The translations under genes and the position numbers were made by a program. A stretch of DNA of 64,000 bases from Rhodohalobacter halophilus (lineage in GTDB: Bacteria; Bacteroidota; Rhodothermia; Balneolales; Balneolaceae): positions 1 to 64,000 of the forward strand of contig NZ_MDWE01000017.1 of the NCBI RefSeq assembly GCF_001715195.1. Direction: 5' to 3'. Below are positions 7,468 to 17,124 of the stretch, piece after piece (within the stretch, counting starts at the first letter, position 1; every line of letters starts with the position of its first letter). Below the pieces are notes generated by a model. That model did not search any database. It was not told where the DNA came from and saw only the letters and a program-made list of their open reading frames with translations.

Positions 7468-9534
7468 TTAGTTCTCCCCGGCAACTTCAAATCGTACCGA
7501 ACGGTTTTTCTGCTGTCCGGTTACCATATCCTCAACTGCTACCTGAAGATCATAGAGTCCGGGAGACAGCTCAGCCGTTTCAATTTCAAGATCTTCCACT
7601 ACCCTTCTGTACTCATTTACAAAGTTTAATGTGAGAACAAACTCTGTTTGATCCGTCAGAACCTGGCCAAATTCATCCACAGGCAAAATTCGGTATGTCA
7701 GCTCAAAATGGGTAAATCCATCCTCTCTTGGTGCAATGTTATACACTTCGAAATGGAGAACCAGCGTCTCTTCAAACGGCACCACTCTCTCGTTTGCAAC
7801 AATAAACGGGAATGGCTCGGTAAACTGGCCTGTCTTCTGATATCCAAGAATCAGATCTGCCATCTCCAGCGAGTCGGCATGAGATACAAGCGGTTCCGGC
7901 TGCCGGATCTGAACTTTACCCAAACCCCGAAGAGCGGGTGTGAATGGGGTTTCGTAAACCGCTCGTGTATCAGGGTTGAAGTTCATCAACTCGGCAGATG
8001 ATGTTACATATTGCCTGCCGGTATGATGGGTCTCGATAATGGTTCGGGAGCTGCTTCTGTTTTCGTTTCTGTCCAGAATCAGCGGCGGATTGTGAGACTC
8101 CGTTTGAAGTGTATTCCAAGAATCATCATACAATTTGAATGTATGGGTCAGCTCATAGTAGTTAAATATTTCGCTGATATCTTTCCCATTTGTAAGCATC
8201 GACTCATCAACATCGTACTGTCCGCGGTTTCGGTAGTAGTCGATCATAAACGCTTCACGGGCCGAACTTTCAATAAACGTCATGATTACCGGCTCCTGAT
8301 CCTCATTCAAAAATCGATACTGGTACATCTCCATCGGAATTTCAGGAATTTTCTCAGAATAGGTGGATTTGGTAACCGGAGAGACACCCAGTCTGCTGTT
8401 TAGTAAATCTGCGCTTTCAGCCCTGAAATCCGTGTCGAGTCCGCGAAAAGCTTGCCTGCCCTGCTCCAAAATTCGATTCCTGAGAGTATTCAACCGACTC
8501 TGGAAATATTCGTCGGCAGATGCAAGCTGTTCATAATACATTAACTGAAGCATCAGCGCCGGCGTAATTCCGGCCCTGGTAAACTCAACTGAATCACCTG
8601 ATCGCTCCCGCTCAGGGTTATAGGCTCGTTCCGGAATAAAACTTTCCACTCCACGCTGAAGCCTGAACTCTTCGCTCTCGACATCCGTCCCGAAGATAAA
8701 AATCAGCGGCTCACTGTTTCCCTCCGAAACGCCTTCATAAAACCAAATTTCATATTCGGGATACCGATGAAACTGATAGATGGCATCCTGAAGGCGGTCG
8801 ATCTGAATGTTTTCGGCAAAATCCCGTTCATGTTCATCCTGCCCCGACATCTCCTCGCGTTCGGTGCGGCTGTATGGATTTACCTGGTTTTGCAGCCACT
8901 GCCGAATATTACTGGTCTGCAGTGTTAAAATTCCATTTCGGGTTCTGTCGGGCTCCCCATAACGAATGTAAATCAGCGCACGGTCATCCGTATTGAATAC
9001 TGTATTTCTGTTTTTTCTAAAGTTCTCCTGTGCGTCAGCAATTCGCTGCCAATGTTCAATCAAACGCTCATTGGCTTGTCGTGACGGTGTTGGGTCTGCC
9101 TGAATCCAGAATCCCCTCATATCAACAGCAAGCTGAGGATCTTCATCACCCCACCACTCATTCCACTGGCGGTAAATTCCCTCACCAATGATCGGTCGCA
9201 TACGGTCAATTTCCCGGCGGATGGCTACCCGGCTGTCCATGCCGCTTCCATTCGTAATTGCCCTGTAGTAAAGCTCCGTCGCCTGATCGAAATAGTCTTC
9301 AAGGTTCCGCTCAGTCACCGTTTTGATGAACTCAATTCCCACACGGGAGTCGACCGGCCCCTCATCCTCATACGCCTGATACCAGATATCGAGTGCGCGG
9401 GTTACATTATTCCTGTAGAGCTCCTCAAGTCCGCGCTCGTATGCCCGCTGCGGCTGCGCACTGATGGTTTCGGCCATTGCCATCAAAAAGAGAAAGGCCG
9501 TGGTTAAAAGTATGTATAAATTATTTTGTCCCAT
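7468..9534 (-). CDS. GWxTD-domain exported protein
   Basis: About 688 residues, exported by an N-terminal signal (LLTTAFLFLMAMAETISAQ). The first 150 residues are helical and repeat-like. The block GFWIQADPTPSRQANERL followed by ALIYIRYGEPDR (residues about 145-205) matches the GWxTD domain found in Bacteroidota-related bacteria. The name-giving motif is degenerate here (FNTDD). A long central region and a beta-rich C-terminal region ending in VRFEVAGEN follow. Start taken at the ATG at 9534; 9546 is also possible. It converges with the DUF1684 gene, leaving 6 bp between their ends. The function of GWxTD proteins is unknown. Confidence 0.75.
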   Translation of the reverse strand: MGQNNLYILLTTAFLFLMAMAETISAQPQRAYERGLEELYRNNVTRALDIWYQAYEDEGPVDSRVGIEFIKTVTERNLEDYFDQATELYYRAITNGSGMDSRVAIRREIDRMRPIIGEGIYRQWNEWWGDEDPQLAVDMRGFWIQADPTPSRQANERLIEHWQRIADAQENFRKNRNTVFNTDDRALIYIRYGEPDRTRNGILTLQTSNIRQWLQNQVNPYSRTEREEMSGQDEHERDFAENIQIDRLQDAIYQFHRYPEYEIWFYEGVSEGNSEPLIFIFGTDVESEEFRLQRGVESFIPERAYNPERERSGDSVEFTRAGITPALMLQLMYYEQLASADEYFQSRLNTLRNRILEQGRQAFRGLDTDFRAESADLLNSRLGVSPVTKSTYSEKIPEIPMEMYQYRFLNEDQEPVIMTFIESSAREAFMIDYYRNRGQYDVDESMLTNGKDISEIFNYYELTHTFKLYDDSWNTLQTESHNPPLILDRNENRSSSRTIIETHHTGRQYVTSSAELMNFNPDTRAVYETPFTPALRGLGKVQIRQPEPLVSHADSLEMADLILGYQKTGQFTEPFPFIVANERVVPFEETLVLHFEVYNIAPREDGFTHFELTYRILPVDEFGQVLTDQTEFVLTLNFVNEYRRVVEDLEIETAELSPGLYDLQVAVEDMVTGQQKNRSVRFEVAGEN

Positions 9535-9703
9535 AAGGCTGCACAAATTAACGGATTTTCAATAAAATACCACCCTCGCAAACCGTTTTCACACTTTATT
9601 TACATACCGGCCGGGTTTGAAGTCCTTGCCGGCTTACAATGGAATATATTCCGACAAAAGTCTCAAATTTTGTACCTTTCATCGAAATTAAAAACGAGCA
9701 TCC

Positions 9704-11578
9704 ATGGCCGATAATTACCGCGCACTTACCCGAAAGTACAGACCTCAATCTTTTGATGATATTGTCTCACAGGATCATGTAAGCAGTACGCTCAAAAATG
9801 CGATCAAACAAAACCGTATTTCTCATGCTTACATGTTTAGCGGACCGCGGGGCGTGGGGAAAACCACGATGGCTCGAGTTCTGGCGCGCACCATCAACGA
9901 AATTGACAACTCTATTGATGGCGAGTCTCTTAATCAAACGCTCAACATTGTTGAAATTGATGCCGCTTCCAATAACAAGGTTGAGGATGTTCACCAGCTT
10001 CGTGAAACTGTGCGCATTCCGCCTCAAAACGGCCGCTACAAGGTTTTTATCGTTGATGAGGTTCACATGCTGAGTAAACAGGCGTTTAATGCCCTGCTTA
10101 AAACTCTGGAAGAACCGCCATCGTACGCCATTTTTATTTTTGCGACTACAGAACCACACAAGGTTCTGCCCACAATTCTATCCCGTGTGCAGCGGTTTGA
10201 TTTTAAGCGAATCAGCGTGGAGGAAATTGTTGCGCGCCTGAAAACGATCTGTGCCGATGAAAACATCACCATTGATGATGAGTCGTTGCACGTTATTGCC
10301 AAAAAAGCAGACGGTGCGCTACGCGATGCTCTCGGGCTGATGGATCAGGCGATTGCCTTTTGCGGAACTACCATTCAGCATACAGAACTGCTGCAGGCGC
10401 TCAATGTTGTGGGGCACGATCAACTGTTCGAATATACCGAGGCCATTCAAACACGAGATGCTAAGACCGGGCTGAGCCTGATTAACCGCCTCATCCAAAA
10501 CGGCGTGGATATTCAGGAGTTTCTGGTCTCTTTGACGGAGCATTTGCGAAACCTTTATGTTGCTCGGCAATCGAAACAGATGTTCTTGGTGGAAGCAACA
10601 GCCGAGACAAAAGATCGATACAGAGAAGCTGCTCAACACTTTACTGATGAAGATCTGATGCGAATGCTCCATTTGGTTAGTGACGCACAGCTCAAAATTC
10701 GTGATGTACAGCAGCCGCGCGTCCATTTTGAAATTTTGATGCTGAAGCTCATCCATATGAGCCGCACCAAGGAGCTTAGCATACTCATTGAAGGCCTGGA
10801 GCAGTTAAAAAAAAACGGCAGTAACCAGATAGAGTCCCCTGAACCGGACTCATCCGATTCTAAACCTGCTCCACATAAGTCGGCAGATAAAAAACCTGAG
10901 AAACATCAGGAAAAGCCGAAAACACCCAACACACCTGAACAATCACAGGCAACTCCCGGTGAAGTGAAGAGAGGCAGTGAAAACCTGACGACCAAAGCTG
11001 CTTCCGGCTCCGCCCAAACCGATGGAGCGCCACACCCCGCAGATACGGCAACTTCCACGATGGTTGAAGACCGGCCGGAGGAGGATGAAGAGGAGGACTT
11101 TTTGACCATTAAACCGGCCCTTGGCTATGTAAAGGGCATTAGCTCCTCAAACGGCGTAAAACCTCAAAACAAAAAGAAACCGAAAGAGCAGACAGAATCG
11201 GCAACCGGCCAGATCAAATCTCTGGAGGATGTGGAAGAGTGCTGGAAATCATTTCTCAACGTGGTGAAAGAGAGTGCCCCTCAAATGCTCTACTTTCAGA
11301 TTTTACGGTTCAAACTGAAAGAGTTAAAAGGCTCTACCTTGATGGTTGCGGTGGATAATGAGTTCGCCACAAACCTTGTAGAGGAGAATCAGCAGCTTCT
11401 TTCTTCACTGTTTAAGAGAATGACGGGATCTTTTATCCGTTTTAAATGTACAGTAGAACACTCCGACGAGAAGAAGAAAGAGACGATCAGTCCTTATGAA
11501 AGGTTTAAGGAGATTCAGAAGGAGGACCCGCATCTGAAAAAGATCGTGGAACTTTTTGGGGCCGAACTGGAGTATTAA
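9704..11578 (+). CDS. dnaX: DNA polymerase III subunits gamma/tau (clamp loader)
   Basis: A 624-residue clamp-loader ATPase that loads the sliding clamp. Opening motif YRALTRKYRPQSFDDIVSQ, Walker A GPRGVGKTT (residues 47-55), DEVHMLS Walker B region near residue 125 and the SRC-like LSRVQRFDF near 165 are all present. A charged linker (about residues 360-490) leads to a tau-like C-terminal domain. Between Walker A and EIDAASNN the usual four-cysteine zinc module is missing: residues 60-82 contain no Cys. First gene of the classic dnaX-ybaB-recR cluster. No clear programmed-frameshift slippery site was identified. Confidence 0.95.
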   Translation: MADNYRALTRKYRPQSFDDIVSQDHVSSTLKNAIKQNRISHAYMFSGPRGVGKTTMARVLARTINEIDNSIDGESLNQTLNIVEIDAASNNKVEDVHQLRETVRIPPQNGRYKVFIVDEVHMLSKQAFNALLKTLEEPPSYAIFIFATTEPHKVLPTILSRVQRFDFKRISVEEIVARLKTICADENITIDDESLHVIAKKADGALRDALGLMDQAIAFCGTTIQHTELLQALNVVGHDQLFEYTEAIQTRDAKTGLSLINRLIQNGVDIQEFLVSLTEHLRNLYVARQSKQMFLVEATAETKDRYREAAQHFTDEDLMRMLHLVSDAQLKIRDVQQPRVHFEILMLKLIHMSRTKELSILIEGLEQLKKNGSNQIESPEPDSSDSKPAPHKSADKKPEKHQEKPKTPNTPEQSQATPGEVKRGSENLTTKAASGSAQTDGAPHPADTATSTMVEDRPEEDEEEDFLTIKPALGYVKGISSSNGVKPQNKKKPKEQTESATGQIKSLEDVEECWKSFLNVVKESAPQMLYFQILRFKLKELKGSTLMVAVDNEFATNLVEENQQLLSSLFKRMTGSFIRFKCTVEHSDEKKKETISPYERFKEIQKEDPHLKKIVELFGAELEY

Positions 11579-11633
11579 ATATCATTTAACAAATAAACGG
11601 GCACCCGTAAAACATTTTCAGCCCGATATGTGT

Positions 11634-11641
11634 TATTTTTG
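11634..11641 (+). promoter_or_regulatory. Candidate FCB-type -7 box upstream of ybaB
   Basis: TATTTTTG matches the Bacteroidota-type -7 consensus TAnnTTTG and lies 34 bp before the ybaB ATG, in the gap after dnaX. No good -33 TTTG is present at the right distance, so the call rests on the -7 box alone. Confidence 0.4.
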
Positions 11642-11675
11642 AACAAATCGAGATCAAACAAAACGAATTTCTGTT

Positions 11676-12023
11676 ATGAGTCAATTTAATATGGCCGACA
11701 TGTTCGGCAAACTGAACGACATGCAAGCAAAAGTGAAAGAGGCCCAGGAAAAGCTGGGAGACGTAACCGTGGAAGCGGATGCCGGCGGCGGGATGGTGAA
11801 AGTGAAAGCCAACGGAAAACGGGAAGTGATTAGTATAGAGATAGACAAGGATGTAATTGACCCTGAAGACAAAGAGATGCTGGAAGATCTTGTGGTAGCC
11901 GGGGTAAATAAAGCATTGACGAAAGCTGAAGATGCCGGCAAACAAAAAATGCAGGATGTGTACAAAGATATGATGCCCGGCGGCGGTATTCCCGGCATGG
12001 ACATGAGTAAATTTGGACTATAA
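11676..12023 (+). CDS. ybaB: YbaB/EbfC family nucleoid-associated protein
   Basis: A 115-residue DNA-binding protein of the YbaB/EbfC family, dimeric nucleoid proteins that bind DNA in a tweezer-like fashion. The helical N-terminus (FGKLNDMQAKVKEAQEKLGD), central strands VKVKANGKREVISIEID and the Gly/Met-rich tail (GGGIPGMDM) are typical. An internal ATG at 11691 is an alternative start. It sits between dnaX and recR, the conserved order in many bacteria. Confidence 0.93.
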   Translation: MSQFNMADMFGKLNDMQAKVKEAQEKLGDVTVEADAGGGMVKVKANGKREVISIEIDKDVIDPEDKEMLEDLVVAGVNKALTKAEDAGKQKMQDVYKDMMPGGGIPGMDMSKFGL

Positions 12024-12074
12024 TCTGATGCTACCGAAAATCAATCGGGTCACTTTCACACTCTATTTTAGCTG

Positions 12075-12680
12075 ATGCAAATTACCTCCGAAGTTTTAGA
12101 GCGGGTTATTGAGGAGCTGGCAAAACTGCCCGGCACCGGACGAAAATCTGCCCAGCGAATTGCTATCCACCTTCTCAAGCAATCCGATGAGCGTGTCATG
12201 ACCTTGGCCGATGCGCTTGTACAACTGAAGAAGTCTGTGAAACGCTGCTCTGTCTGCGGAACCATCACCGATAATGACCCCTGCTCCATTTGCAGTAACC
12301 CTAAGAGAAAATCCGGAGTAATCTGCGTTGTTGAGGAGTTTCAAGATGTCTATATCATCGAAAAAACGAACGAGTTTCGGGGACGCTATCACGTTCTGGG
12401 CGGAACCATCTCCCCGCTCGACAACATCGGTCCTGATGACATACGAATTAAGGAGCTGTTGCAGCGGCTTGCCGATGAAGAAGAACCGGTGGATGAAGTG
12501 ATTCTGGCACTGAATCCCGATGCCGAGGGAGAGGCAACTTCCTACTACATCAATAAACTGCTGCTTAATTACGACGTAAACGTTACCCGTATCGCTTACG
12601 GAATTCCGATGGGAACGGAGCTCGAATTTATTGATGAAGCCACATTAAGCCGTGCATTTGCCAGCCGCACCTCATTTTAA
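12075..12680 (+). CDS. recR: Recombination mediator RecR
   Basis: A 201-residue partner of RecF and RecO in loading RecA at gaps. The helix-hairpin-helix KLPGTGRKSAQRIA opens the protein. The zinc finger has four Cys in CSVCGTITDNDPCSIC (about residues 57-72). The Toprim domain follows (ICVVEEFQDVYIIE, residues about 80-175) and the C-terminal segment holds IAYGIPMGTELEFID. Length matches the family. It lies 51 bp after ybaB in the same direction. Confidence 0.96.
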   Translation: MQITSEVLERVIEELAKLPGTGRKSAQRIAIHLLKQSDERVMTLADALVQLKKSVKRCSVCGTITDNDPCSICSNPKRKSGVICVVEEFQDVYIIEKTNEFRGRYHVLGGTISPLDNIGPDDIRIKELLQRLADEEEPVDEVILALNPDAEGEATSYYINKLLLNYDVNVTRIAYGIPMGTELEFIDEATLSRAFASRTSF

Positions 12681-12731
12681 CCAACTCAATCCAACACAAA
12701 CCGTCTACCTATTACAAAACCTGATACGATC

Positions 12732-14624
12732 ATGCTTAAATTCAAACTTTTACTCTCAGCCACTCTGCTATTTGCACTATTTATGCCAACCAAGTCGACT
12801 GCCCAAAAACATGGCTATTGGCAGCAGGCTGTTGATTACGAAATGGACATCGATTTTAATGTTGAAACCAATCGATATCAGGGATATCAGAAACTGACAT
12901 ACCACAACAACTCCCCCGATACACTGGACCGGGTTTTTTACCATCTCTTTTTTAATGCGTTTCAGCCAAACAGCATGATGGACAAACGCTCCAGAACCAT
13001 TGCCGATCCCGACCGCAGAGTACGCGACAGAATTTATCACTATGATGAAACAGAGATCGGGTATCAAAAAATTGACTGGATCAAACAGAACGGAGAAAAT
13101 GTTGAGTTTACCGTAAAAGGCACCATTCTGGAAGTTCACCTGAACGAGCCGATTGAACCGGGCGAAAGCGTTGTTTTTGAAATGGAACACGAAGCGCAGG
13201 TTCCGCTTCAAACTCGCCGATCAGGTCGAGATAATGCAGAGGGTGTTCGTTATTCCATGGCACAATGGTTCCCAAAAATTGCCGCTTATGATGAGTTCGG
13301 ATGGCATCCAAACCCATATATTGGCCGGGAGTTTTACGCACCGTTTGGTACTTTTGATGTGAAAATTCATATCGACCGCGACTATGTTGTTGCAGCAGGT
13401 TCCATCCTCCAGAACCCCGAAGAGGTCGGTTATGGGTACGAAACTGCCGACATGCAGGTAAACCGTCCCGATGGAGAAAAACTGACCTGGCACTTTCAGT
13501 CTGAAAATGTTCACGACTTTATGTGGGCCGCAGATCCGGATTACACACACACCACAGCTCAGGTTCCCGGTGGCCCGCTTCTTCGATTTTTCTACCAGTC
13601 GGAAACTGTAGCTGAAAATGCTGATGAAGAGCGACAGAGTGAGCTCCTGGCAAACTGGGAAGCTCTGCCGGAGTACACCGTTAAAGGTTTTCAGTATATG
13701 AGCGAAAATTATGGAGATTATCCCTACGATGAGTACATCGTCATTCAGGGGGGAGACGGCGGTATGGAGTACACCATGGGTACGCTTATAACCGGTAACC
13801 GAAGTCTTTCCAGCCTGGTTGGAGTAACCGTTCACGAATTTGTACATGCATGGTACGAGGGAGTGGTGGCCAATGACGAGACGAAAGATCAGTGGATGGA
13901 TGAAGGATTCACAAGCTATGCGTCTGCTTTTATCATGAACCACCTGTTTAATGATGGTGAAGGAGATCCGATGCTCTCACGTTACAATGGGTATTTCCGA
14001 ACGGTTGAAGCGGGCATTGAAGAACCCATGCATATCCATGCCGATCACTATGTAACAAATGCCGCCTATGGAATGGCCAGCTACACAAAGGGTGCCATAT
14101 TCCTGCATCAGCTGGGGTATGTCATCGGCGAAGATGTTTTAAAAAGCACACTGAACAAGTTTTATGAAGAGTGGAAATATAAACACCCAAGCGGATACGA
14201 TTTTATCCGCATTGCAGAACGCGAAAGCGGAATGGTTCTGGACTGGTACTACGAATATTGGGTTGAAACCACAAAAACCATCGATTACGAAATTCAGTCC
14301 GTTCAGGATGGTGAAAACGGCGCCGTTGCAACCTTAGGCCGGGTTGGATTGATGCCGATGCCGCTTGATGTTGAAGTTGAGTTTACCGACGGCAGCTTGA
14401 AGCACTACTACATCCCGATGCGAATTATGTGGGGACAAAAAGAGAATGAATTTCCAAATATTAAACGTGATGTAGCTGAAGACTGGCCATGGGTGTTTCC
14501 GGAGTATGAGCTGTCTATCGATCGTCCGGTTTCTGAAATTTCCAGAATTGAGATTGATCCTTCGGGCCGTATGGCAGACATTGATCGCTCCAACAATACC
14601 TGGGAACTGAACAGCGATGAGTAG
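12732..14624 (+). CDS. Exported M1 family zinc metallopeptidase
   Basis: A 630-residue gluzincin aminopeptidase-type enzyme with a cleavable signal (LLLSATLLFALFMPTKSTAQ). The zinc site is complete: HEFVHAWYEG near residue 366 and the downstream Glu in WMDEGFTSYAS, HExxH-x18-E. The substrate-side motif GGMEYTMGTL (GAMEN-like, with Tyr instead of Asn) precedes it. The exopeptidase Glu is therefore plausible but the motif is variant. The protein is likely periplasmic. It follows recR by 51 bp and may be read through from it. Confidence 0.9.
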   Translation: MLKFKLLLSATLLFALFMPTKSTAQKHGYWQQAVDYEMDIDFNVETNRYQGYQKLTYHNNSPDTLDRVFYHLFFNAFQPNSMMDKRSRTIADPDRRVRDRIYHYDETEIGYQKIDWIKQNGENVEFTVKGTILEVHLNEPIEPGESVVFEMEHEAQVPLQTRRSGRDNAEGVRYSMAQWFPKIAAYDEFGWHPNPYIGREFYAPFGTFDVKIHIDRDYVVAAGSILQNPEEVGYGYETADMQVNRPDGEKLTWHFQSENVHDFMWAADPDYTHTTAQVPGGPLLRFFYQSETVAENADEERQSELLANWEALPEYTVKGFQYMSENYGDYPYDEYIVIQGGDGGMEYTMGTLITGNRSLSSLVGVTVHEFVHAWYEGVVANDETKDQWMDEGFTSYASAFIMNHLFNDGEGDPMLSRYNGYFRTVEAGIEEPMHIHADHYVTNAAYGMASYTKGAIFLHQLGYVIGEDVLKSTLNKFYEEWKYKHPSGYDFIRIAERESGMVLDWYYEYWVETTKTIDYEIQSVQDGENGAVATLGRVGLMPMPLDVEVEFTDGSLKHYYIPMRIMWGQKENEFPNIKRDVAEDWPWVFPEYELSIDRPVSEISRIEIDPSGRMADIDRSNNTWELNSDE

Positions 14625-14660
14625 TTCCTTCTGATTCATTCTTACTCTCTAAAAATAACC

Positions 14661-14681
14661 GGAGAGGTATTTGACCTCTCC
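14661..14681. terminator. Hairpin after the M1 peptidase gene
   Basis: GGAGAGGT / ACCTCTCC forms an eight-bp stem with a five-base loop, 36 bp after the stop codon. No T-run follows on the plus strand, so it is at best a weak terminator or a 3'-end stabilising hairpin. Confidence 0.35.
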
Positions 14682-14731
14682 TTCAAATCCGCCTATTCAT
14701 ACATCAAAATTTTTAAATAAATCGTACAAAA

Positions 14732-14748
14732 CTGCCCTTCAGGGGCAG
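14732..14748 (+). promoter_or_regulatory. Hairpin immediately before the malic enzyme start
   Basis: CTGCCC, loop TTCAG, GGGCAG lies directly before the ATG at 14750. A stem at this place would cover the ribosome-binding region of the first ATG. The later in-frame ATG at 14756 may be the alternative start. The structure is seen; a translational role is inferred. Confidence 0.35.
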
Positions 14749-14749
14749 A

Positions 14750-15922
14750 ATGATTATGTCTAACAAAACAGAAGATTACGGGAAAAAATCAGTTGATGCG
14801 CATAAAAAATATGGTGGAAAAGTGGCCATACAATCCAAAATGCCGCTTGATACACAAGAAGATTTAAGCATCGCTTACACTCCCGGGGTAGCGCAGCCGT
14901 GCCTCGACATTTCGGAGAACAAAGAGCTGGCGTACGACTATACCAGTAAACAGAATACCGTAGCTGTAGTCAGTGATGGGTCAGCCGTGCTTGGCTTGGG
15001 CAACATCGGCCCGGAAGCCTCCATGCCGGTCATGGAAGGAAAGGCCGTTCTGTTTAAAAAGTTCGCAAATGTTGATGCCGTACCAATAGTCCTCTCCTCT
15101 CAAAATACAGAAGAGATCATCACTGCGGTTAAAATGATTGCTCCCACATTTGGCGGGATCAATCTCGAGGATATTTCTGCACCGCGATGTTTTGAAATTG
15201 AACAGCGGCTAAAAGAAGAGCTCGACATCCCGGTGATGCATGATGACCAGCACGGAACAGCCGTGGTTACGCTTGCGGGCATGATTAACGCACTGAAAGT
15301 ATCCGGGAAAAAGTTTGAAGATTTAAAGGTGGTGATTAACGGAGCGGGTGCTGCTGGGATGGCTATCATTCATCTTCTGCGAGAAGTTGGCGTAAAACAG
15401 ATTATCATGTGCGACAGCCGCGGTATTATCCATAAAGAGCGCGGAGATCTGACCGATGTAAAGGAGCGGGTGGCAAATATCACCAATGAAGCTCAGCTTA
15501 AAGGGAAACTCAAAGATGCGGTAAAAGACACCGATGTGTTTATTGGAGTTTCGGTGCCGGGAGTGTTAACTCCGGATATGGTTCGAAGCATGAATAACGA
15601 TCCGATCATCTTCGCCATGGCCAACCCGATACCGGAAATTATGCCGGCCGAGGCAACCCAGGCAGGTGCCCGGATTATTGCCACCGGACGTTCCGATTTC
15701 CCAAATCAGATCAATAATGTGCTGGCGTTCCCGGGTATTTTCAGAGGATTACTGGATGCAAGAGCTTCAAAGCTGACCAACAAAATGTATATTGCTGCTG
15801 CTTATGCTATTGCAAACGTAGTGGCAGAACCGAATGAGGATAAAATCATTCCGGGTCCATTTGATAAAGGTGTGGCTGAAGCAGTGGCCGCAGCTGTACG
15901 GGATACGGCAGTGAGTGATTAA
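14750..15922 (+). CDS. NAD(P)-dependent malic enzyme, short form
   Basis: A 390-residue cytosolic enzyme that decarboxylates malate to pyruvate. Conserved blocks are [12 protein letters not shown] with the catalytic Tyr, [21 protein letters not shown], the metal-binding [23 protein letters not shown] and the nucleotide fold [11 protein letters not shown]. It lacks the C-terminal phosphotransacetylase-like domain of MaeB. Whether NAD or NADP is used cannot be settled by eye. Monocistronic, with a strong terminator after it. Confidence 0.94.
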   Translation: MIMSNKTEDYGKKSVDAHKKYGGKVAIQSKMPLDTQEDLSIAYTPGVAQPCLDISENKELAYDYTSKQNTVAVVSDGSAVLGLGNIGPEASMPVMEGKAVLFKKFANVDAVPIVLSSQNTEEIITAVKMIAPTFGGINLEDISAPRCFEIEQRLKEELDIPVMHDDQHGTAVVTLAGMINALKVSGKKFEDLKVVINGAGAAGMAIIHLLREVGVKQIIMCDSRGIIHKERGDLTDVKERVANITNEAQLKGKLKDAVKDTDVFIGVSVPGVLTPDMVRSMNNDPIIFAMANPIPEIMPAEATQAGARIIATGRSDFPNQINNVLAFPGIFRGLLDARASKLTNKMYIAAAYAIANVVAEPNEDKIIPGPFDKGVAEAVAAAVRDTAVSD

Positions 15923-15945
15923 CGCCTATTGATTACTGTTAAAAC

Positions 15946-15975
15946 AAAAGGCAGAGTTTAAGCTCTGCCTTTTTT
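15946..15975 (+). terminator. Intrinsic terminator of malic enzyme gene
   Basis: AAAAGGCAGAG pairs with CTCTGCCTTTT and runs into a T-tract. The A-rich left arm also allows weak function on the minus strand for the convergent proline dehydrogenase gene. Confidence 0.85.
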
Positions 15976-16005
15976 GTTGATCCACTCAAAACTGATGAGA
16001 AGTGA

Positions 16006-16857
16006 TTATTTCTTGAACATTGTGCTCAATACAAACCAAATATTCTCTTTTCGCTCCATCAGCCGGCGCTTAAAGTAGGGAAACCACATGGTTCCGTACG
16101 GAACATAAACCCGGGTATTGTACCCATCTTTTGTTAACTGCTCCATGGTCTCTTCTCTCAGTCCGTAAAGCATCTGAAATTCAAAACGGGCTTTCCCGAT
16201 TTCATTCCCGGCAGTGTACTCTTTAACCCACTCCACAAGCTCATCATCGTGGGTGGCAATTCGAGGGTAGGAAGTTTTCTCAAACAGAATCTTTGCATAC
16301 TCTTTAAACGCTTCGCGAATGGCCGGCATATTCTGCAAAGCTACACGTTCCGGCTCGCTGTACGCCCCTTTACAGAGGCGCACATCTGCACCGAGCTCTG
16401 CCAATTCCTTGATGTCATCCCTGGTTCGGTGTAAATAGGCCTGGATCACGATCCCAACGTGTTTTCCGTACTTTTTGAAAGCTTCCTTAAAGATTTCAAT
16501 AGTTACTCCGGTATAATCTGATCCCTCCATATCAATCCGAACAAACGAATCAAGTTTTTGAGCTTCATCAAGAAGCTTATTGAGGTTCTCTCTGCAGTAA
16601 GCCTCATCAATATCGAGCCCAAGCATGGTCAGTTTAATGGAGATGGTACTTTTGAGTCCTGCCTGATGAATGTCATTGAGCAGACGAATGTACTCGTCCA
16701 CGGTATCGTCGGCAGTAGATCGCTTGCTAACGTTCTCCCCGAGCAGGTCGAGTGTAACCCTGATACCTTTTTGATTCAGTGTTTTAATTTTTGGCACGGC
16801 CGATTCAAACGTCTCGCCGGCCACAAATCGCTTGGCAAAAATAAAGGGTAATTTCAT
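16006..16857 (-). CDS. Proline dehydrogenase, monofunctional
   Basis: A roughly 283-residue flavoenzyme oxidising proline to pyrroline-5-carboxylate. It has the beta/alpha-barrel motifs of the single-domain PutB type: KRFVAGETFESAV at the start, TLDLLGENVS, DMEGSDYTGVTIEIF and the flavin/substrate stretch RLCKGAYSEPERVALQN. The C-terminal RRLMERKENIWFVL carries the substrate-binding Arg pair. The frame is open to an ATG at 16890; the ATG at 16857 (MKLPFIFAKRFVAGE) fits the family better. The pyrroline-5-carboxylate dehydrogenase gene is not in this window. Confidence 0.92.
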   Translation of the reverse strand: MKLPFIFAKRFVAGETFESAVPKIKTLNQKGIRVTLDLLGENVSKRSTADDTVDEYIRLLNDIHQAGLKSTISIKLTMLGLDIDEAYCRENLNKLLDEAQKLDSFVRIDMEGSDYTGVTIEIFKEAFKKYGKHVGIVIQAYLHRTRDDIKELAELGADVRLCKGAYSEPERVALQNMPAIREAFKEYAKILFEKTSYPRIATHDDELVEWVKEYTAGNEIGKARFEFQMLYGLREETMEQLTKDGYNTRVYVPYGTMWFPYFKRRLMERKENIWFVLSTMFKK

Positions 16858-17014
16858 GTCTGGATGTTTTGGTAGAAAAATCGACTCCAATAATAACGAA
16901 CTCTGTGTTTCAAAACATCAGGGAAAGTCTGATTCGTTAAATTTCCCAATCGGTGAAACACTCCCCGGATTGAGTACGTAACAAAAATCAACTTCGAATT
17001 AAAATCAAGGAGCT

Positions 17015-17113
17015 ATGAAAACCATGTTATCACTCAATCAAAAACAACTTTATCTCATAAAATTGATCACTGTACTTGTTGTTCTTTACCTGATCATCCT
17101 CCTCAACTTTTAA
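17015..17113 (+). CDS. Small single-span membrane protein, 32 residues
   Basis: An ATG ORF begins MKTMLSLNQKQLYLIKLITV. A hydrophobic helix (about residues 17-30: LITVLVVLYLIILL) ends two residues before the stop. An AAGGAG lies at 17007-17012, strong for this genome, though very close to the ATG; the in-frame ATG at 17024 is 11 bp from it. The stop is 11 bp before the DUF4097 gene, suggesting cotranscription. The composition is that of a real small membrane protein, but there is no homology evidence. Confidence 0.5.
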   Translation: MKTMLSLNQKQLYLIKLITVLVVLYLIILLNF

Positions 17114-17124
17114 ACTTCTTACCT

